Below are positions 25,558-34,495 of a DNA stretch of 64,000 bases, piece by piece. The stretch covers positions 310,001-374,000 of the forward strand of contig NZ_LNAL01000008.1 of NCBI RefSeq assembly GCF_001483135.1, read 5' to 3'. Numbering within the stretch: position 1 is the stretch's first letter; every line of letters begins with the position of its first letter. The notes beneath the pieces were generated by a model that saw nothing but the letters and a program-made list of their open reading frames with translations, was not told the origin of the DNA and made no database searches. Source of the stretch: Solirubrum puertoriconensis (lineage in GTDB: Bacteria; Bacteroidota; Bacteroidia; Cytophagales; Hymenobacteraceae). Made by a program: the position numbers and the translations under genes.

Positions 25558-26562
25558 TTAGCTCATGCGGGTTTCGTCGCGGCCGGGTTTGGTGCTGCCG
25601 CTCGAGCCACCAGGGTTGGCTATGGAGTCGCGCATGTCGGTGTCGGCCTGGATGTTGCGCATTTTGTAGTAATCCATAATGCCTAGGTTGCCGGTACGGA
25701 AAGCCTCGGCAATGGCCTTCGGAATTTCGGCCTCGGCCTCTACCACGCGGGCTTTGGCTTCCTGGGTTTTGGCGCGGTTTTCTTGCTCCATAGCCACGGC
25801 CATAGCGCGGCGCTCCTCGGCGCGGGCTTCGGCCACGCGCAAGTCGGCCGAGGCCTGGTCGGTTTGCAGCTTGGCGCCGATGTTTTCTCCGATGTCCACA
25901 TCAGCAATGTCGATGGACAAGATTTGGAAAGCCGTACCGGCATCGAGTCCTTTTTGCAGCACCAGCTTCGAAATTTTATCGGGGTTTTCGAGCACCTCCT
26001 TGTGCGAGATGGACGAGCCAATGCTGGTTACGATGCCTTCGCCCACGCGGGCCAGAATGGTTTCTTCGCCGGCGCCGCCCACCAGCTGCGAGATGTTGGC
26101 GCGCACCGTTACGCGGGCTTTGGCGATAAGCTGAATGCCATCTTGCGCCACGGCTGCCACGTTGGGTGTATTGATAACCTTGGGGTTAACCGAAGTGGTT
26201 ACGGCGTCGAACACGTCGCGGCCGGCCAGGTCGATGGCGGTGGCTTGCTTAAAGTCGAGCGGAATATTGGCCTTATCAGCCGAAATCAGCGCCTTGATAA
26301 CTGTGGGCACGTTGCCGCCGGCCAGGTAGTGCGTTTCGAGGTCGTTGGCCGTGATGTTGAGGCCGGCTTTGGTGGCCGTAATCAGCGAGTTAACAATAAG
26401 CGAGGGCGGCACCTTGCGCACGCGCATTAGCACTAGCTGAAACAAACCTACCCGCACCCCCGAGAAGATAGCCGTAATCCAGAGGCTAATTGGGAAGAAA
26501 TACAGGAACACCAGCAGCACAATGCCTGCCAGCACAATCGGAATAATAGGAAACTCGTTCAT
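25558..26562 (-). CDS. floA: Flotillin-like protein FloA
   Basis: A 334-residue membrane-associated scaffold of functional membrane microdomains. The N-terminal hairpin helix ([20 protein letters not shown]) is followed by the SPFH-like domain ([31 protein letters not shown]) and a coiled coil rich in Ala and Glu ([20 protein letters not shown]). Length and order fit FloA (formerly UPF0365/YqfA). It starts 49 bases after the NfeD gene, the usual FloA partner. Confidence 0.94.
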   Translation of the reverse strand: MNEFPIIPIVLAGIVLLVFLYFFPISLWITAIFSGVRVGLFQLVLMRVRKVPPSLIVNSLITATKAGLNITANDLETHYLAGGNVPTVIKALISADKANIPLDFKQATAIDLAGRDVFDAVTTSVNPKVINTPNVAAVAQDGIQLIAKARVTVRANISQLVGGAGEETILARVGEGIVTSIGSSISHKEVLENPDKISKLVLQKGLDAGTAFQILSIDIADVDIGENIGAKLQTDQASADLRVAEARAEERRAMAVAMEQENRAKTQEAKARVVEAEAEIPKAIAEAFRTGNLGIMDYYKMRNIQADTDMRDSIANPGGSSGSTKPGRDETRMS

Positions 26563-26611
26563 GACCAGAAATATTGCTAGCCGTAGTTAGCTGATTTCCC
26601 CGAGAAACCCG

Positions 26612-27079
26612 CTAGGCCGACGCCACCACGATGCGGTTTTGCTCGATGCCGAGCACCCGCACGGCCGCGCCAGCCGCCAAGAATTCGCCGCGGGTGGTAG
26701 CTTCGCGCAGCTCGTCGCCGAACAGCACGGTGCCGGCGGGCCGCATAGCCGATAGGGCCCGGCCTACTTGCCCCGGCTCTACGCCCACGGCCCGGCGCAC
26801 ATCATCCACGCGGGCGGTATTGCGCTCGGTAAGCGCAAACTTGTTGACGGACTGCGGCCTGAGCCCATACCATACCACCACCACCGTGAGTACCAACGAG
26901 GCACCCAAAATGATGTGGCCCGTGGTGGAGCCTAGGTCGCGGTAGCTCAGCCAGATACCCACCGTAAGCAAAATGAAACCGGCCAAACCCACGATGGTGG
27001 TGCCAGGAATGAGCAGCACTTCGGCCACCAGAAACGCGGCGCCGAACACAAGCAAAACAACGATCAGAAACCAGTCCAT
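26612..27079 (-). CDS. NfeD family membrane protein
   Basis: A 155-residue short NfeD protein with two to three transmembrane helices (FLIVVLLVFGAAFLVAEVLL, GFILLTVGIWLSY, then GASLVLTVVVVWYGL) and a C-terminal OB-fold (GQVGRALSAMRPAGTVLFGD, AAGAAVRVLGIEQNRIVV). NfeD proteins bind flotillins; here the gene is directly upstream of floA in one operon. Confidence 0.9.
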   Translation of the reverse strand: MDWFLIVVLLVFGAAFLVAEVLLIPGTTIVGLAGFILLTVGIWLSYRDLGSTTGHIILGASLVLTVVVVWYGLRPQSVNKFALTERNTARVDDVRRAVGVEPGQVGRALSAMRPAGTVLFGDELREATTRGEFLAAGAAVRVLGIEQNRIVVASA

Positions 27080-27179
27080 GACAGTGGGGTGAGATGCCTA
27101 CAGAAAGATACGCACAAAGCACCTAGGCGGGGTTAGTTAGCTATTCTTCCGTAGCTTTTCGGTGCTCACTCGTGTTTTT

Positions 27180-27731
27180 ATGTTAGCCGACGCCCTAGGT
27201 CAGGTTCCGTATTTCAGTGCCCGCGAGGTGGAGGCGCTGGTAGCCGCCTGGAACAAGCCCATTACGCTGCGCCGCGGCGAGTACCTGGTGCAGCACGGGC
27301 AGGTAGAGCGCAACTTGTACTTCGTGAAAAGCGGCTTGCTGCGCATTTACTACCCCACCGAAACCGAGGAAATTTGCGTGGGTTTTGCTTATGCGCCCAA
27401 CGTGGTGTGCTCGTTTCCGTCGTTCGTGCACGGTACGCCCTCAGAATACTGCATACAGGCGCTGCGGCAAAGCGAACTGCTGGGCATCAGCAAAAACGAC
27501 TTCGCGGCTTTGCTGGAGCTGCTGCCCAACATTGCCCGCTTTTGGCGCGAAGAGCTGGAGAAGGTACTCGTGGGCCGCATCGACCGCGAAATTGATTTGT
27601 TGCTGGCTGAGCCCGAACGCCGCCTGGAAAGATTGCTGCGCCGCAGTCCGCACATCTTTCAGCTGGTACCCAAAAAGTACATTGCCTCGTACCTGCGCAT
27701 GACGCCCGAAACGCTCAGCCGGCTGCGCTAA
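27180..27731 (+). CDS. Crp/Fnr family transcriptional regulator
   Basis: The 183-residue protein has a cyclic-nucleotide-binding-like beta-roll (LRRGEYLVQHGQVERNLYFV, SGLLRIYY) and a C-terminal helix-turn-helix, of which VPKKYIASYLRMTPETLSRL is the recognition part. Like many Bacteroidota members it lacks the residues for cAMP binding. It ends at once after SRLR, a few residues shorter than usual relatives. The ATG giving MLADALGQVPYF was chosen over a GTG six codons earlier. It is divergent from the nfeD-floA operon and may control it or the DinB gene downstream. Confidence 0.85.
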   Translation: MLADALGQVPYFSAREVEALVAAWNKPITLRRGEYLVQHGQVERNLYFVKSGLLRIYYPTETEEICVGFAYAPNVVCSFPSFVHGTPSEYCIQALRQSELLGISKNDFAALLELLPNIARFWREELEKVLVGRIDREIDLLLAEPERRLERLLRRSPHIFQLVPKKYIASYLRMTPETLSRLR

Positions 27732-27795
27732 ATCTTGCGTTCAATCAAGGTTTTGAGGCAGGAGGGAAGGCCACCTTTGTAAAAACGCAAAAGCT

Positions 27796-28362
27796 ATGAA
27801 CGCCAACACCTTCCTTCAGCAACTGCAAGCCGCAGTGCGCCGCCTGCAGCAAACCACCGAAGCCGAACTAGCGCCGCTTTCGAGCGAAGTGCTCAACTAC
27901 AAGAGCAACGCCCAAAGCTGGAGCGTGTTTGAGTGCTTGGAGCACCTCAACCGCTACAGCCGCTACTACCTGCCGGCTTTCGAAAAAGCCATGCAGCACC
28001 CCCAGCGTTCTAGCGCCGAGGTAGGCTACAGCTGGCTGGGCAAGAAGTCGCTGGAAGTGGTGCGGCCCGGCAACGGCAAAGCCAGCAAAACCGTGAAGCA
28101 CATGAACCCTGCCGGCAGCCAGCTGAGCCGCGGCGTACTCGAGGAGTTTTTGCAGCACCAGTCGCGCCTGCTGGCCGTGCTAGCTGCCGCCCACACCGCC
28201 GACCTCAACCGCAAAGCCGTGCCCGTAGAGTTCTTCCGGCTACTGAAGCTGCGTTTGGGCGAGGCATTGGAGTTTGTGGTGCTGCACGAAGAGCGCCACG
28301 TGCAGCAAGCGCAGCGCGCGGCCAAGCAGGCCCAAGCCGCCGCACCGGCGCTGGTAGTGTAG
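27796..28362 (+). CDS. DinB family protein
   Basis: A 188-residue four-helix-bundle protein. The metal-binding histidines of the DinB/YfiT fold are visible in FECLEHLNRY and LHEERHVQQAQR; a third would lie in the central part. DinB-like proteins are often thiol S-transferases or stress proteins of unknown substrate. It lies 64 bases after the Crp-like gene and before a small unknown gene. Confidence 0.8.
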   Translation: MNANTFLQQLQAAVRRLQQTTEAELAPLSSEVLNYKSNAQSWSVFECLEHLNRYSRYYLPAFEKAMQHPQRSSAEVGYSWLGKKSLEVVRPGNGKASKTVKHMNPAGSQLSRGVLEEFLQHQSRLLAVLAAAHTADLNRKAVPVEFFRLLKLRLGEALEFVVLHEERHVQQAQRAAKQAQAAAPALVV

Positions 28363-28415
28363 CTGCGGGCACCAAGTTGCCAACCCCGCACCTAGGGCGC
28401 TGCGTAAGCGGCAAC

Positions 28416-28661
28416 ATGATGCAACAACGCGAAGTAACCGACAAAGACAATACTACCTGGACGTGCGTGCAAGCCTACGCCGGCGTGGACAGCCAAGCCG
28501 CCGCCGAAGCCACCGAACGCTCCGAATCCGAAGAAGGCACCGTGCCCGTGGTGTGCACGCCCAGCGGCGGCGCCCAAACCGTGCGCCTCGAGCTGCAGAA
28601 AGACTGGCTTGAGAACCTCTCAGACGAAGAGCTGGTGGCTACCATTGCTGCCGAACGCTAA
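28416..28661 (+). CDS. Small hypothetical protein
   Basis: An 81-residue acidic protein starting MMQQREVTDKDNTTWTCVQA. It has two cysteines (WTCVQAYAG and PVVCTPSGG), a Glu/Ala-rich stretch between them and a C-terminal LEnLSDEELVATI-like helix. No signal peptide or membrane helix is present. Codon use matches the neighbours and a strong terminator follows, so the gene is probably real, but no family was recognised. An ATG at 28377 would add 13 residues that cross a CCTAGG site and is less likely. Confidence 0.65.
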   Translation: MMQQREVTDKDNTTWTCVQAYAGVDSQAAAEATERSESEEGTVPVVCTPSGGAQTVRLELQKDWLENLSDEELVATIAAER

Positions 28662-28691
28662 GCTGCCATTCGGCACCTAGGGAAATACAAA

Positions 28692-28721
28692 GGCGCCCCT
28701 GCTACCGAAAGCAGGGGCGCC
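28692..28721. terminator. Bidirectional terminator between the small gene and proS
   Basis: A perfect 12-bp GC-rich stem (28692-28703 and 28710-28721) between convergent genes. The T run is short. Confidence 0.82.
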
Positions 28722-28757
28722 CGTGTTGTTGGCAGCACCTAAAGCGCTAAGCCAATG

Positions 28758-30233
28758 CTAGTACGCGCGGGCGAAGTGGGCGCGTCGCGTCGAGGGCTTG
28801 CCCGTTACGATGCATACGCCTTCTTCGGCGGGCTCGGCCAGGGCCAAGCAGCGAATGGTGGCCTTGGTTTCCTCCTTGATGCGCTCCTCGGTTTCGGAAG
28901 TGCCATCGTAGTGGGCCAGCACAAAGCCGCCTTTGCCATCGAGCACCTGCTTGAACTCCTCGTAGCTCTCCACGCGGGTGGTATGCTCTTCGCGGAAGCG
29001 CAGGGCCTTGCGGTAGATGTTCTGCTGAATATCCTGCAGCAGCTGGTCGATGCTGTTCACGATATCGGCCAGCGGCAGGTTCATCTTCTCTTTGGTGTCG
29101 CGGCGAGCTACCTCCACGGTGCCGCTGTCGAGGTCGCGGGCACCTACGGCCAGGCGCACGGGTACGCCTTTCAGCTCCCACTCGGCAAACTTGAAGCCGG
29201 GGCGCTCGGTGTCGCGGTCGTCGACTTTCACCGAAATACCGCGCGCAATCAGGCCCATCTGAATGGGGCGAATGCGCTCCAGCAACTCGTCGAGTTGGCC
29301 GGTTTTGTAAATCGGCACAATCACTACCTGAATCGGAGCCAGCTTGGGCGGCAACACCAAGCCTTCGTCGTCGGAGTGCGCCATTACCAAAGCACCCATC
29401 AGGCGCGTGCTCACGCCCCACGAGGTGCCCCACACGTGCTCCAGCCCACCATCTTTGGTCTGAAACTTCACGTCGAATGCCTTCGCGAAGTTCTGCCCCA
29501 GGAAGTGCGAGGTGCCGGCTTGCAGCGCCTTGCCATCCTGCATCAACCCCTCGATGCAGTAGGTTTCAACGGCTCCGGCAAACCGCTCGTTTTCGGTTTT
29601 CACGCCTTTTACCACGGGCAGCGCCAAGTGTTCTTCGGCAAACTCGGCGTACACGTCCAGCATCTGGCGGGTTTCAGCCAAGGCTTCGGCGTCGGTGGCG
29701 TGGGCGGTGTGGCCTTCCTGCCACAGGAATTCGGCCGTGCGCAGGAACAAGCGCGTACGCATTTCCCAGCGTACCACGTTGGCCCATTGGTTGATGAGCA
29801 GCGGCAGGTCGCGGTAGCTCTGAATCCAGCCTTTGTACGTGCTCCAGATGATGGCCTCCGAGGTGGGGCGCACCACCAGCTCTTCCTCTAGCTTGGCGTT
29901 CGGGTCGACGCGCAGCTTGCCGGCATTATCGGGGTCGGTTTGCAGGCGGTAGTGGGTAACTACGGCGCACTCTTTGGCAAAACCCTCGGCGTTTTTCTCT
30001 TCGGCCTCAAACAAGCTTTTGGGTACGAAGAGCGGGAAATAAGCATTCTGGTGGCCGGTGCGCTTGAACATGTCGTCCAGGGTGCGCTGCATTTTTTCCC
30101 AGATGGCGTAGCCGTAGGGCTTGATGACCATGCAGCCCCGCACAGCGGAGTTTTCGGCTAGGCCGGCGCGCTTAACCAACTCGTTGTACCACAGGGAATA
30201 ATCTTCGCTGCGCTTGGGCAACTGTTTGCTCAT
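28758..30233 (-). CDS. proS: Prolyl-tRNA synthetase (type without editing insert)
   Basis: The 491-residue class II synthetase charges tRNA-Pro. It starts [20 protein letters not shown], and carries [17 protein letters not shown], motif 2 with [14 protein letters not shown] and [19 protein letters not shown], the anticodon-binding domain ([12 protein letters not shown]) and the C-terminal zinc-like ProRS-C domain that ends in the conserved Tyr (HFARAY). Length and the missing INS editing domain fit the archaeal/eukaryal-like type 3 ProRS common in Bacteroidota. The ATG giving MSKQLPK was chosen. It is a single-gene unit. Confidence 0.96.
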   Translation of the reverse strand: MSKQLPKRSEDYSLWYNELVKRAGLAENSAVRGCMVIKPYGYAIWEKMQRTLDDMFKRTGHQNAYFPLFVPKSLFEAEEKNAEGFAKECAVVTHYRLQTDPDNAGKLRVDPNAKLEEELVVRPTSEAIIWSTYKGWIQSYRDLPLLINQWANVVRWEMRTRLFLRTAEFLWQEGHTAHATDAEALAETRQMLDVYAEFAEEHLALPVVKGVKTENERFAGAVETYCIEGLMQDGKALQAGTSHFLGQNFAKAFDVKFQTKDGGLEHVWGTSWGVSTRLMGALVMAHSDDEGLVLPPKLAPIQVVIVPIYKTGQLDELLERIRPIQMGLIARGISVKVDDRDTERPGFKFAEWELKGVPVRLAVGARDLDSGTVEVARRDTKEKMNLPLADIVNSIDQLLQDIQQNIYRKALRFREEHTTRVESYEEFKQVLDGKGGFVLAHYDGTSETEERIKEETKATIRCLALAEPAEEGVCIVTGKPSTRRAHFARAY

Positions 30234-30430
30234 ATCAGAGTATCTTAGAGAAAGAGAAAAGTTCCCGGTTCTGGTACAAGATTTGAGAGTAGAAACCGGG
30301 CACCGTTTCGGCCCCAAAATACGTTATTAAAACGGAGCATTCCGCTCTGCCACGGGCGCGTCGGCGCAAACAAGCCTACCCCACGCTCGTTCTTTACTTA
30401 CCGGTCCTTACCTTTTCTGCGCACGCTGCC

Positions 30431-31741
30431 ATGAAACATATTCCTGCAACCCTAGTGCCCGCCTTGGCTTTGCTTACGCTTGGTGGCTGCACGGTCGCGC
30501 AAACGACCGCTACAACCGAGCCGGACGGGGTGTACTATTCTTCTAAGGACCGGACTACCGAGCTGGTAACAGCGTCGACGGAAACCGGTCCGTCGGACCT
30601 AGGTGCCGCTACCGACGACCCTAATGCCGTAGCCAACCCCGAGTACCGCGACGGCAGTACCCGCCCCCGTGGCAGCGCCTCCGATGAGTACTATGCCGAC
30701 GACTACGATTATTCGTATTCGGCCCGCATCCGGCGCTTTCACCAGCCGAGCTACCGTGGCTTGGGCTTGGGTTACTACGATTACGCTTATACCGATTACT
30801 ACTGGTACAACCCAAGCCCGTTTTACTACGGCTACGACATATATGGCCGCCCGTGGGGGTACGACCCGTTCTGGGGGCCTAGCTGGTCGGCGTGGGGCGG
30901 CCCGTACGTAAGCGTCAACCTAGGTTGGGGCAACCCCTGGGGTGGCTACTACAACCCGTACCGGCCTTGGGGCTACGGCTTCGGCGGCGGCTATAACCGC
31001 GGCTTCTACGATGGTTTCTACTCCGGCTATTATGGCAACAACGGGGGCGGCTGGCGCAGTTACCGCAACGGCCGCAACTGGGGTGGCTACGGCAACGATA
31101 ACCGCAACGTAAACTACCGCCCGCGCCGCGACCGTGGCGTTGAGGCTATCAGTGCGGGCAACACGGGCGCCGGCCGCCCGCGCGTAGATGGGCCAACTGG
31201 TGGGCGTATGGCAAACACCGGCAACGTGGTTACCACGCCTAACGCTGCTGTACCGGCAACGCCGCGTGCCCGAGGCCGGGTAGAGGATGCGCCCGGCACC
31301 GAAACCGTTACGGGTGGTAGCACTACTACTGCGCCGCAGCCCGGCCGGGGCCGCTTGTACCGCATCGTGGAGGGTGGTACCGTGCCCGCCGAGGGTGGTG
31401 GCCGCGTTCCATCGGGCACTACTGCCGATCAGCCCGCCCGCACCGGCTACGACCGGCGCCGCAGCCGCATCGACGAGGGCAGCAGCCCTGCCGGTCAGCC
31501 CCAGCGCGAGGTTGATTATTCGCAGCCGCGCCCGCGTCGCGAACGAACCGCCGATTATAGCTCGCCCGCACCGGAGCGCCCACGCAGCTACGATGCCCCG
31601 CAACGTTCCTACGAAGCTCCGCAGCGCTCTTACGAGGCGCCCACGCGCTCGTACGACCGCGGCAACAGCAGCAGTGGCGGCTTCAACGGCGGCAATAGCG
31701 GAGGCGGCGGCAGCCGCGGCGGCCGTGGCCGGGTTGATTAA
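30431..31741 (+). CDS. Tyr/Gly-rich lipoprotein of unknown function
   Basis: A 436-residue protein with a lipoprotein signal (LALLTLGGC, Cys20). Residues 85-220 are extremely rich in Tyr, Gly and Trp (stretches such as GLGLGYYDYAYTDYYWYNPS and GNPWGGYYNPYRPWGYGFGG). The second half is Arg/Pro/Gly-rich and disordered-looking; residues 387-416 contain three near copies of the unit RSYEAPQ. No enzyme motif is present. In Bacteroidota a lipoprotein of this kind often precedes an OmpP1/FadL gene near proS, as here (45 bases to the next start), so a shared role at the outer membrane is likely but unproven. Confidence 0.75.
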   Translation: MKHIPATLVPALALLTLGGCTVAQTTATTEPDGVYYSSKDRTTELVTASTETGPSDLGAATDDPNAVANPEYRDGSTRPRGSASDEYYADDYDYSYSARIRRFHQPSYRGLGLGYYDYAYTDYYWYNPSPFYYGYDIYGRPWGYDPFWGPSWSAWGGPYVSVNLGWGNPWGGYYNPYRPWGYGFGGGYNRGFYDGFYSGYYGNNGGGWRSYRNGRNWGGYGNDNRNVNYRPRRDRGVEAISAGNTGAGRPRVDGPTGGRMANTGNVVTTPNAAVPATPRARGRVEDAPGTETVTGGSTTTAPQPGRGRLYRIVEGGTVPAEGGGRVPSGTTADQPARTGYDRRRSRIDEGSSPAGQPQREVDYSQPRPRRERTADYSSPAPERPRSYDAPQRSYEAPQRSYEAPTRSYDRGNSSSGGFNGGNSGGGGSRGGRGRVD

Positions 31742-31785
31742 GCACTGCCTTCCTTGCTAACTCTCTCGGAGTTCTTCTCTCAGCT

Positions 31786-33351
31786 ATGAAACAATACTTT
31801 GTAGGGCTGGCCTTGCTAGGCTTGGCCAGCCCTCTTTTTGCCCAATCCGAAGCCGATGCCTTGCGCTACTCGCGGCTTCAGTTTGGTGGTACGGCCCGTA
31901 CGCAAGCCATTGGCGGCGCCAACGTGGCCCTAGGTGCCGACCTAAACAGCCTCAGCAGCAACCCGGCCGGCCTGGGTTTGTACCAACGCTCGGAGTTCAC
32001 CTTTTCGCCTGGTCTGGGCATTGGCAACTCCAACGCACAGGTTACCAACGTACAAGGTTCGCAGGTGCTGCCCGATGGGCGCAACAGCGTGCACCTGGCC
32101 AACGCCGGTCTGGCTTTTGTCAACCGCCGGCCCGATAGCGACAACAACGCTTGGCGCGGTGGTACGCTGGCTTTCGGTTTCACGCGCGTCAACGATTTCA
32201 ACGCCAGTTTCAACTACCGCAGCAACATCGCCGACGACCGGTCGTTGTTTCAGCGGTTTCGCGAACCTAGGGCTGGTGCCGGGCAGACCTTGGCCGATGT
32301 GTACGACGACGTGGATCAGCAGTTTGCTGATAACCAATATGCTACGCTCGATGGCTTGGCCTACGGCGCTTACCTGGTGAACTACGACCGGATGCCCAAC
32401 GGCAACTACGTGGTGAACACACCCTCGGCCTTGCGCCGCACGGTGGTGCGGCAAGAGGAAACCGTGCTGAACACCGGCTCACAAACGCAGTTCGATGTAG
32501 GCTACGGCGGCAGCTACCGCGATAAGCTATACATCGGTGGTGGGTTGGGCATTGTTACTACCCGGTTCAACTCCACACGCGAGCTGCGCGAAACCGACGA
32601 AGCGGGCACCAGCCGCTCGTTTGGTACGCTGCTTCTGCGTGATGAGGTGGAAACCCGTGGTAGCGGCTTCAACGTGCGCTTGGGAGTGATTTACCGCCCC
32701 CTCGATTGGCTGCGCCTAGGCGCTTCGGCACAGTCGCCTACAGCTTTTCAGCTCGACGACACGTATGAAACCTCGCTCGATGTTACGTTCAAAGAGCCGC
32801 TGCGGGTTGATGGGCAAAACATCGGCTCGGCCTCAGTTAGTACCGATCCTGATATAGGCCGCTACAGCTACCGCCTTACCACACCGTGGCGCTTGAATAC
32901 CGGCGCCGCAGCGGTAATTGGCAAGTACGGTTTCATTTCAGCCGATGTGGAGCTGCTCGACTACAGCAGAGCCCGCCTGCGCGGCGACTCGAACCTGGAG
33001 TTTGGCAGCAACTACAACTTCTCAGCCGAGAACGATGCCATTGGCCGCCAGTACAGAAACGCGGTAAACGTGCGTGTGGGCGGCGAAGCCCGCCTCGACG
33101 CGTTTCGGTTGCGCTTGGGCTACGCCAACTACGGCGACCCATACCGCAGCAGCGACTTCGACCGCACGCAGCAGTTCTTCACGGGCGGCGTGGGCTTGCG
33201 CCAGAAAAACCTGAGCCTCGATTTAGCCGCCGTGTACGGCCTTAACGATCGGTACTACTCGCCCTACACCCTGGCCGATGGTTCGCAGCCCGTGGTGAAG
33301 GTAGAAGGCAACCGCCTCAACACCACGCTTACCCTAGGTCTGCAGTTCTAA
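31786..33351 (+). CDS. OmpP1/FadL family outer-membrane transporter
   Basis: A 521-residue outer-membrane barrel with a signal peptide ending in SPLFAQ. The N-terminal block ALRYSRLQFGGTARTQAIGG and ALGADLNSLSSNPAGLGLYQ is the FadL hatch region (NPAGL). The rest alternates short amphipathic strands and ends in an aromatic residue (LTLGLQF), as needed for barrel assembly. FadL proteins let hydrophobic compounds cross the outer membrane. It follows the Tyr/Gly-rich lipoprotein in an operon. Confidence 0.88.
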   Translation: MKQYFVGLALLGLASPLFAQSEADALRYSRLQFGGTARTQAIGGANVALGADLNSLSSNPAGLGLYQRSEFTFSPGLGIGNSNAQVTNVQGSQVLPDGRNSVHLANAGLAFVNRRPDSDNNAWRGGTLAFGFTRVNDFNASFNYRSNIADDRSLFQRFREPRAGAGQTLADVYDDVDQQFADNQYATLDGLAYGAYLVNYDRMPNGNYVVNTPSALRRTVVRQEETVLNTGSQTQFDVGYGGSYRDKLYIGGGLGIVTTRFNSTRELRETDEAGTSRSFGTLLLRDEVETRGSGFNVRLGVIYRPLDWLRLGASAQSPTAFQLDDTYETSLDVTFKEPLRVDGQNIGSASVSTDPDIGRYSYRLTTPWRLNTGAAAVIGKYGFISADVELLDYSRARLRGDSNLEFGSNYNFSAENDAIGRQYRNAVNVRVGGEARLDAFRLRLGYANYGDPYRSSDFDRTQQFFTGGVGLRQKNLSLDLAAVYGLNDRYYSPYTLADGSQPVVKVEGNRLNTTLTLGLQF

Positions 33352-33378
33352 AGGCACCTAGGGTTGTGCTACTAAAGC

Positions 33379-33411
33379 AAAGGGGCAGCGCCGTAGTGGT
33401 GCTGCCCCTTT
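33379..33411. terminator. Bidirectional terminator after the FadL-type gene
   Basis: An 11-bp stem (AAAGGGGCAGC / GCTGCCCCTTT) with the inner pairing GCC/GGT-like extension, between convergent genes. A GGCACCTAGG copy lies just upstream at 33353-33362. Confidence 0.85.
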
Positions 33412-33429
33412 CTATTTCAGGATGCCGGC

Positions 33430-34356
33430 TTAGCGAATCACCTTTACATCAACCACCAAAACAATTGGACTTACCGTCCCTACTTCGCGCACAAGCAGCA
33501 AGCCGTCTTTGTTATCTGCAGTACGAAAAGCCAATACTTGGTCTTTTTGCACGCGCAAGGCGCTTACCCGGTTGCCAGCCGCCGTTACTGCCGCGCTGAT
33601 AGCCACATCGGAGTTGATCTGGTTGAAGCCGGTGGGCGTAAGGGCCGTAAGCTGCAAGCCGGTGTTGCGCCGCGTGCCCCAGCCGCGCACCTTTAAGTTA
33701 GGTGCCGTTTCGGCTACGGTAGCCGTGGGCGAGGCTAGCGTAGGGCCAGCCCCGTTGGGGACATATACTAGGTCAATCAGCTCCTGAAACCCGGCGGCAT
33801 CGGCGGCGTGAGCCGGCAATGCCAGCCCGCGCGAGGTTGCTAGCGCGCTTATGCTGGTGCGCCGTACCGAGGGCTCGAGCTGGGCCGAGTAGCTAAGCCA
33901 CGTCAGCAGCGAGTCGGACTGGCGTACGCTAAGCACATAGCGGCGCCTAGTGGTTTGTCCATCGGCATCTTCAACGCTGTACGTCCAGGTTTCGCGACCC
34001 GAAATGTCCACCGTTTTGAGGCGGTTGGTAAACAAAAAGGAGTTGCGGCGGCCGCTCACGAGTGTATCGAGGTACAGGCGCTCGGACTCTTCCACGCGCG
34101 CCGATTGGTTATCTAGGCGCAGGGAGTACTGCACGCCAATCGTAAAGCGTCGCAGTTTGGGACTGCGTGAAGTGTCCCGGGCTTCGGCAAACACCCGGGT
34201 GCGAAACGTGTCGCCAGGCGTGGTGGCGCGGGTGTTGGTAAGCAGCGAGCCTTCCGAAAGAAAATCGAGGTAAGGCGCCGGCGACGGATCGGCCCCGCAG
34301 CTGCCAAGCAGGGCAGGGGCGAGCAGAAGCAAAAGGTAAACGAGGCGTAAACGCAT
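33430..34356 (-). CDS. Lipoprotein of unknown function
   Basis: A 308-residue protein with a lipoprotein signal (LLLLLAPALLGSC, Cys20). The mature part looks like two beta-sandwich domains: the first (about residues 50-160) contains GDTFRTRVFAEARDTSRSP and WTYSVEDADGQTTRRRY, typical of cell-surface Ig-like folds; the second (190-308) has WGTRRNTGLQLTAL and ends GTVSPIVLVVDVKV. No family is recognised with certainty. The ATG giving MRLRLVYLL was chosen over a TTG. It is a single-gene unit, convergent with the FadL gene and divergent from the DPP IV-like gene. Confidence 0.72.
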   Translation of the reverse strand: MRLRLVYLLLLLAPALLGSCGADPSPAPYLDFLSEGSLLTNTRATTPGDTFRTRVFAEARDTSRSPKLRRFTIGVQYSLRLDNQSARVEESERLYLDTLVSGRRNSFLFTNRLKTVDISGRETWTYSVEDADGQTTRRRYVLSVRQSDSLLTWLSYSAQLEPSVRRTSISALATSRGLALPAHAADAAGFQELIDLVYVPNGAGPTLASPTATVAETAPNLKVRGWGTRRNTGLQLTALTPTGFNQINSDVAISAAVTAAGNRVSALRVQKDQVLAFRTADNKDGLLLVREVGTVSPIVLVVDVKVIR

Positions 34357-34495
34357 AGCTGAAACCAAAGGTCGGAGAAAGGCAGCATTTTGCCCACCTA
34401 GGGAGGCAAAGCGGCAGTCGGCAAGCCCAACGGTGGCACGCTGGGGCGGCGGGCGGTGTTTGTGTACCTTTAACGCCGCTACTGAGTTTTCTTAC

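Noticed and set aside
28755-29891. A 378-codon open frame antisense to proS
   Set aside because: The real gene on the other strand has all synthetase motifs. The antisense product is His/Gln/Val-rich without recognisable domains.
31590-31660. CRISPR-like short repeats
   Set aside because: The repeats encode the protein repeat RSYEAPQ in frame and have no spacers.
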